Assembly: GCA_949126835.1 (NCBI GenBank)
Contig: OX421498.1
Location: 30,846,581-30,910,580 of the forward strand
Origin: Anisus vortex
Lineage: Eukaryota; Mollusca; Gastropoda; Planorbidae
Reading direction: 5' to 3'
Length of the DNA: 64,000 nucleotides
Shown here: positions 60,474 through 64,000 of the stretch, in pieces
How the letters are laid out: the number at the start of each line of letters is the position of its first letter
How positions within the stretch are numbered: the first letter of the stretch is position 1
The notes under the pieces: model-generated
Database searches by the model: none
The model's input: only the letters and a program-made list of their open reading frames with translations
What the model was told of the DNA's origin: nothing
Translations under genes and position numbers: made by a program

Positions 60474-63426
60474 GGGAGAGAAAGAGAGAGAGGAAGAGAG
60501 AGAGGGAGAGAGAGAGGGAGAGAGAGGAAGAGAGAGAGGGAGAGAGAGAGGGAGAGAGAGAGGGAGAGAGAGAGGGAGAGGGAGAGAAAGAGAGAGAGAG
60601 AGGGAGAGGGAGAGAAAGAGAGAGAGGAAGAGAGAGAGGGAGAGGGAGAGAAAGAGAGAGAGGAAGAGAGAGAGGGAGAGGGAGAGAAAGAGAGAGAGGA
60701 AGAGAGAGAGGGAGAGAGAGAGGGAGAGAGAGAGAAAGGGAGAGAGGGAGAGAGAGAGGGAGAGAGAGGAAGAGAGAGAGAGGGAGAGAAAGAGAGAGAG
60801 GGAGAGAGAGAGAGACCAATAGAAAAAAGATTGTTAACAAATATAAAATGCACAGAGAGAGGTGGTCAGAAAAGTTTAGTAGAAGATATAGACCAACATA
60901 GAGAAAGAAATTAACAAGATTAATAAGAGAGAGCCGGGAAGATGTAGAGAAATTTGTACACGTTTTTTTCCACTTCCAGATGATGTATTGTAATGCAAAA
61001 ATATCTAGACTTAAATCACCCATTTATGTTTTTAATTAGAGTGTAGATCTAATTATTTATAGATTCATCTGAACCTGTTGAAATATTGGTGTTTTAGCTA
61101 CGGCCCATTAGTTCAACATTAGCTGTGTTTACTATGGTTTTAATTGAAAAATACCCCCCCCCCCCCCCACTTTCTTTTCTTTCACATTGCTGCAGACGTA
61201 TCTCCAATGTCCCACATGTTTGCTTTCAAAGATAACAAAACAAAAGGTAATACAAAATAATAATTTACTATTAGCCTAGATCAGGGGTTTCCAACCCGGT
61301 GGAACGCGGACGACTATTTGGGGTAAGGTAACAATACAATGTGAAGGCGGTAAGAAAAGAAATTAAGCAAAGATAATGAATAATGGTTGTTCTTTAACAA
61401 AAGTTTTTGCAACAAATAGATCCTGTTCTGTTACAGGTTGTTTGTAAAATGGGACCCTAAAATAAAAGCCCAATAAAAGCCCAATAAAAGCCAAATAAAA
61501 GCCAAATAAAAGCCAAATAAATGTTGATACAGGGTTTTTAAAACATTCAATGAAATTGATTGTGTCAAAATTTTTTTAACAAATTGTAGGGACTAGATCT
61601 AGTGGTCCAAGGATACGGGAGAAAAGAAAAAGGGCAATCACTAACCTAGATGTAAAAACAACAACAGGTAGACCGTGGTTTGTTAAATTAGGACTAAAAA
61701 TAACTTGCGGAAATACCCACTCACAGTTCAATAACGAGGCAAAAATTTTCTCTGTTTTCAAAGGCGTCATACAGTTGCAGAAGGCGGGGGTGCTGCAGAT
61801 GTTTCATTATCTCCACTTCGTTCAAAACATCCAACCGGTCCTGAGGGCCGTTGACCTCGATAAACTTAGCTGCCAGCTGTCGGCCGGTACGCCTCTCCCG
61901 GCATCGCTTCACTTCGCCGAATTTACCCCTAAGGGGAAAAAAGAGAGGAAAAACCACAAGAAATTTTGTTTTAGTTTTGAGAGTTTTTGGCAGGTGGAAA
62001 CAATATTAAACAAAGCGAGAAACGCAGATTGAATTAAAGTTCAAATTATACACCTGCTTGAACACGACCGAACATGATCTGCAAAGTGAACAAACTTACA
62101 GATGAACAAACTTACGGTTGAACTAAATCAGATGAACAAAATTACGGTTGAACTAACGGATGAACAAACTTACAGATGAACAAATTTACAGATAAACATA
62201 CTACTAATTATTTTATTTTGTTTAAAATATGCTGAAGGACAAAACATCTGTAATCAAGACAAATTTCCATTTGTTTGGATCAATAAAGAAATCTTATCTT
62301 ATCTTATCTTATCTTTTTAACTCAGATGAACAAACTTACATACGAACAAATTTACAGATGAACACACTTACGATTGATCTTACTCGGATAAACAAACTTA
62401 TGATTGAACTAACTCAGATGAACAAACTTACGGTTGAACTAACTCAGATAAAAAAAACTTACGGTTGAGCTAACCAAGATAAACATACCTACAGATGATT
62501 AAACCTACAGATAAACCAACCTGCGGCCCTCTTTTAATTATGTAATTCCTGACGACCCCTTCCTCCACTCCAATACGTACGATATTCACCGTTAAAACTC
62601 ATTCGCAAATTCCTTAATCTTTTGTTTTTAAATATGAAAGCACAGTTCTTTCATTTGTTTTCATTGAGAACTAATAGAAAGGACATCAGGTTTCATAAAA
62701 AGACGTTTTTTTTTTACTGCACATGTAGCAAAGTACATAAAACATTTTGTTATTAGTTAGATTTTTTTAGAAAATGTTAGTTCAGTCTCGGATCCATTAA
62801 CTGAAGAAAAAGAAAACATGAAACAACTAGAACAGGTTTAGAAAACAAAAAGCTGTAAATTTGTATAACTAGTGAATATATAGCAACTAGTAAGTGCAAC
62901 ACCATTTTAATAAAATCACTAAATATAAAAGAAGAAAAAGTTTCAGAACAACACGATTATCTTATAAATACTCAAAAAGACTATACATTTTCATTGCAAG
63001 TGGAAATTTATATAAGTTCTTTCCCGTCCAGTTCAGAAGAAACTGTTCAGTAGGCCTAATATGAAATTTAGCAAATGAAACATTTCCAAAAGTTGACATG
63101 AATCAAAGAAATCGATTTAGTATTGGATTTGAATCAAAAGAAACCGTTTAGTAATATGAAATGAATCAAAATAAATAATTCAGCAATATGAAAGAAATGT
63201 CAATAAACACTTCAGTAATAGGGTTTGAATAAAATGAAACAGCTCAGAAAGATGAAAAGACTTTGGTCTACATAAAAGAAATCGAAAGATACAATTCAGT
63301 CTTATGGTAAGAGCTGATCTAAAAAAGTTACTTACTTCCCCAAGACTGAGTCAACTGCATACAGATCTGTAACCCATTTATCTTTCTTCACCATCACATC
63401 TCTCTTCTCAAATGGCGCCTCTTCAT
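50354..63426 (-). CDS. MYLK-like: Myosin light chain kinase-like Ser/Thr kinase (3' part; gene continues past the window)
   Basis: Eight minus-strand exons in coding order: 63336-63426, 61725-61928, 59956-60097, 53268-53467, 52692-52844, 51877-51922, 51609-51695, 50354-50512. All phases fit. They encode the whole kinase domain: glycine loop LGKGKFG, VAIK-equivalent AAKF, HLDMKPEN catalytic loop, DFGLARKY, GTPEFVAPE, TDMWSVGVICY and the subdomain XI R in KRMSASDCLEHQWL. A basic autoinhibitory/calmodulin-binding segment (LSKKRLRKFVYRRKWQ) follows. The HLD variant of HRD, GLSPFMGE and RRKWQ are hallmarks of the MLCK group. It phosphorylates myosin regulatory light chain under Ca2+/calmodulin in known members. 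Whether Ig/Fn domains precede it cannot be seen here. Confidence 0.93.
51375..51585. repeat. Degenerate ~45-55-bp CAACAA-rich repeat in the GC-AG intron
   Basis: Recurring 'ACCCAGTTAAATTATACAGC'-like and 'AACAACAAAAACACTAC'-like blocks, four to five diverged copies. Confidence 0.5.
51609..51695 (-). CDS. MYLK-like: MLCK-like exon g: autoinhibitory and calmodulin-binding segment
   Basis: Acceptor TATTTACAG|AGGTCT. Encodes RSVKREGKLLERSLSKKRLR and KFVYRRKWQ, matching the MLCK calmodulin-binding motif with its Trp anchor. It ends CAG|GCAAGT, a GC donor of canonical GC-AG type. Read-through without splicing adds only A-S-G and stops (TAA at 51597-51599), so intron retention would make a shorter C-terminus. 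Confidence 0.88.
51877..51922 (-). CDS. MYLK-like: MLCK-like exon f: kinase subdomain XI microexon
   Basis: 46 nt, acceptor TTTTTTTCAG|GAAAAG, donor CTTCGG|GTAAAT. Encodes (R)KRMSASDCLEHQWLR, the conserved closing helix of the kinase domain with its invariant Arg. Confidence 0.9.
52692..52844 (-). CDS. MYLK-like: MLCK-like exon e: C-lobe
   Basis: Acceptor CCATACAG|ATTATC, donor CCAAG|GTGATT. Encodes LSGLSPFMGESEPDTLSNVT and MAKWDFSAEEFDSISSEAKD, FITKLLVKEP. It was missed by simple ORF reading because in-frame codons end in intron sequence on both sides. Confidence 0.92.
53268..53467 (-). CDS. MYLK-like: MLCK-like exon d: catalytic loop to activation segment
   Basis: Acceptor TGTTCACAG|CCAGAA, donor TATGTTTT|GTAAGT. 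Encodes PENILCLTREGNRIKIIDFG, then LARKYNPKDDLRVLFGTPEF and VAPEVV, TDMWSVGVICYVL. All catalytic-segment residues are intact. Confidence 0.94.
54700..55030. repeat. Degenerate ~30-bp repeat (ACACATAAAATAGTTAACAAC)
   Basis: About ten diverged units alternating CACACATA-type and GTTAACAA-type words. Confidence 0.6.
57386..57430. repeat. GA microsatellite
   Basis: Near-pure GA dinucleotides interrupted by one AAACAG. Confidence 0.9.
57751..57930. mobile_element. hAT MITE, 180 bp
   Basis: Starts CAGGGGCGAAGCCA and ends TGGCTTCGCCCCTG, a perfect 14-bp inverted repeat. Flanks CTTAAGAC (57743-57750) and CTTAAAAC (57931-57938) are an 8-bp duplication with one mismatch. Contains a long C tract (about 57887-57904). 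No ORF. Confidence 0.88.
58435..58990 (+). pseudogene. Fossil non-LTR retrotransposon: RNase H domain and C-terminal zinc knuckle
   Basis: Plus-strand frame gives FCWVPGHAGIDGNETANREA (58494 on), the conserved end of the RNase H domain in Jockey-like LINEs. After frameshifts comes CAFCNVALTVSHIWLECNTF (a CCHC-type knuckle). In-frame stops and shifts show that it is dead. Antisense to the kinase gene. Confidence 0.85.
59300..59660 (-). pseudogene. Second LINE C-terminal fossil
   Basis: Minus-strand frame reads CGVETADAEETIERVLFDYP and NLQKLH, the 'C-G-x-x-EET-x-EHVLFDCP' knuckle found after the reverse transcriptase of many LINEs. The second Cys is replaced by Tyr, and upstream sequence has stops. 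It lies in the opposite orientation to the neighbouring fossil. Confidence 0.65.
59956..60097 (-). CDS. MYLK-like: MLCK-like exon c: hinge to catalytic loop
   Basis: Acceptor ACTTACAG|GGTGAA, donor ATGAAG|GTAAGT. Encodes VNGGELFERVINDDFILTEK and on to FMHSQSILHLDMK. No long ORF exists because the exon is short. The junction to exon d falls inside HLDMK|PEN. Confidence 0.92.
60370..60815. repeat. GA/GGGAGAGA microsatellite, about 445 bp
   Basis: Purine-only on the plus strand for about 445 bp, with recurrent GGGAGAGA, GGAAGAGA and GAAAGAGA variants. The Leu/Ser/Pro-repeat ORFs on the minus strand are artefacts. The long polypurine-polypyrimidine mirror-rich tract could form triplex (H-DNA). 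Confidence 0.95.
61456..61522. repeat. 11-bp repeat AATAAAAGCCC/A
   Basis: Six tandem copies, each containing AATAAA on the plus strand. Confidence 0.85.
61725..61928 (-). CDS. MYLK-like: MLCK-like exon b: kinase N-lobe
   Basis: Acceptor TTCCCCTTAG|GGGTAA, donor GAACT|GTGAGT. Encodes GKFGEVKRCRERRTGRQLAA, the catalytic Lys in AAKFIEV, the alpha-C Glu in NEVEIMKHL, and LLQLYDAFENRENFCLVIEL. Confidence 0.93.
62060..62480. repeat. Degenerate ~15-30-bp repeat GATGAACAAACTTACGGTTG, interrupted
   Basis: Multiple diverged copies of AACTNAGATGAACAAACTTACGGTTG-type units, split at 62212-62315 by an inserted retroelement tail. Confidence 0.75.
62212..62315 (+). mobile_element. Retroelement 3' tail with TCTTA pentamers
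   Basis: 'CATTTGTTTGGATCAATAAAG' in two parts followed by (ATCTT)n; AATAAAG plus a short pentamer tail is typical of LINE/SINE 3' ends. It sits inside the degenerate repeat, so it looks like an insertion. Confidence 0.55.
63020..63300. repeat. Degenerate ~38-bp repeat in MLCK-like intron
   Basis: Diverged units of the type 'TTCAGTAATATGAAATGAATC' and 'AAAAGAAACCGTT'; about six to seven copies. Confidence 0.55.
63336..63426 (-). CDS. MYLK-like: MLCK-like exon a: linker and start of the glycine loop
   Basis: Acceptor ATCTTCAG|ATGAAG, donor GGGGAA|GTAAGT. Encodes KKDKWVTDLYAVDSVLG; the last two bases plus the next exon give Lys of LGKGKFG. Enters in phase 1, so at least one more coding exon lies beyond the right edge. 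Confidence 0.88.
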
Positions 63427-63687
63427 CTGAAGATATGAAGAAACAAGTGGCAGTGAGTAAACATGGAGAGGGGAAAGAGAGAGAGGTGGTCTATGACATG
63501 GGTGTTGACCTGGGCCGACATTTCGGATAAATGAATCGCATTCATCAACTTCAAAAACATATCGTTAACCAAAACGGATTTAGATCGCTCGTAACTTAAA
63601 TCCAGTGGCCACACCCAATTTAATCAAACTGGTGAAGCTATTGAACAAATTAAAAATATTCTTTGAATTTAAAAAAAGTAAAAAGCC

Positions 63688-63952
63688 GTCGGACCGAAGT
63701 GATCCATAGGTCCAGTGAAGCAGCGTCCACCAGTTTCTGTGGCCACGGCATACTAGGTGATTGTGTGGCCAGCACTACGCACAGCCGCCATTACTTTTCC
63801 CCAACTAAGGTCAGGTACCCATCAGCGCTGGGTAGACTCAGGGACACCCTCCAGACCAGGGACAAAAATCATAGCCTGCACCAGGATTAGAATCGAACCC
63901 AGGACCTTCGGTACGCCAGCCGAACGCGCTGCCGCGCGGCCACTGTGCCCCT
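63688..63952 (-). mobile_element. tRNA-derived SINE, copy D (best preserved head)
   Basis: Minus-strand head GGGCACAGTGGCCGCGCGGC, then GCAGCGCGTTCGGCTGGCG and B box GGTTCGATTCT, followed by the shared body. Same orientation as the kinase gene, whose upstream exons lie further right. Confidence 0.84.
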
Positions 63953-64000
63953 TCTTTGAGTAAAACAAGTCATTAATTATTAGTATTTTGTAACACCATT

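Larger units (their letters stand above)
60098..61724 (-). other. MLCK-like intron with GA array
   Basis: 1.6-kb intron, one quarter of it GA/GGGAGA simple sequence; also a C tract near 61152-61168 and a short AATAAAAGCCC repeat. No other gene. Confidence 0.75.

Noticed and set aside
60184..61023. 279- and 167-codon Leu/Ser/Pro-repeat ORFs on the minus strand
   Set aside because: Translation of a GA microsatellite inside a kinase intron.
61284..61330. Possible hAT left end (CAGGGGTTTCCAACCCGGTGG)
   Set aside because: No matching inverted right end or 8-bp duplication found nearby.

Overview
The window is animal nuclear DNA. It is AT-rich, with short exons between GT-AG introns, intergenic and intronic DNA full of tandem repeats and small transposons, tRNA-derived SINEs, and no bacterial gene organisation. 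Two protein-coding genes are recognisable, both of animal families (KIAA1549 and myosin light chain kinase). The retroelement types and the very frequent AGGCCTA/TAGGCCTA words suggest a gastropod mollusc, probably heterobranch. That last step is inference, not proof.

1-15.1 kb is gene-free and repeat-rich. It holds a 19-bp satellite (about 4.16-8.10 kb) split by a 2.1-kb hAT-like element that itself carries three smaller terminal-inverted-repeat elements. It also holds a near-perfect 18-bp minisatellite (9.70-10.21 kb), a TA-flanked MITE with long inverted repeats (10.78-11.19 kb), a complex satellite (12.94-13.44 kb) and a dead LINE tail (14.2-14.7 kb).

15.48-44.07 kb (+ strand) is a 17-exon gene for a large single-pass membrane protein of the KIAA1549 (DUF3827) family. 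It has a signal peptide, about 1,800 residues of Ser/Thr-rich mucin-like ectodomain with tandem repeats, a membrane-proximal domain, a transmembrane helix followed by a Cys cluster, and a cytoplasmic tail with the conserved motifs of the family. All exon phases fit together. Intron 2 contains about 3 kb of decayed mucin-coding DNA with three further tandem repeats. Intron 7 contains a separate 847-codon, intronless, repeat-rich ORF (31458-34001) on the same strand. Each of its five 345-bp repeats carries a perfect phase-0 splice-donor sequence.

44.1-50.35 kb is the convergent intergenic region.

50.35 kb to beyond the right edge (- strand) is the 3' part of a myosin light chain kinase-like gene. 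Eight exons encode the complete kinase domain, the autoinhibitory/calmodulin-binding segment and a C-terminal tail. The last intron appears to be GC-AG and interrupts the calmodulin-binding region. Its introns hold a GA microsatellite, a hAT MITE, two LINE fossils and a SINE. The two genes converge tail to tail, and nothing in the sequence links their functions.
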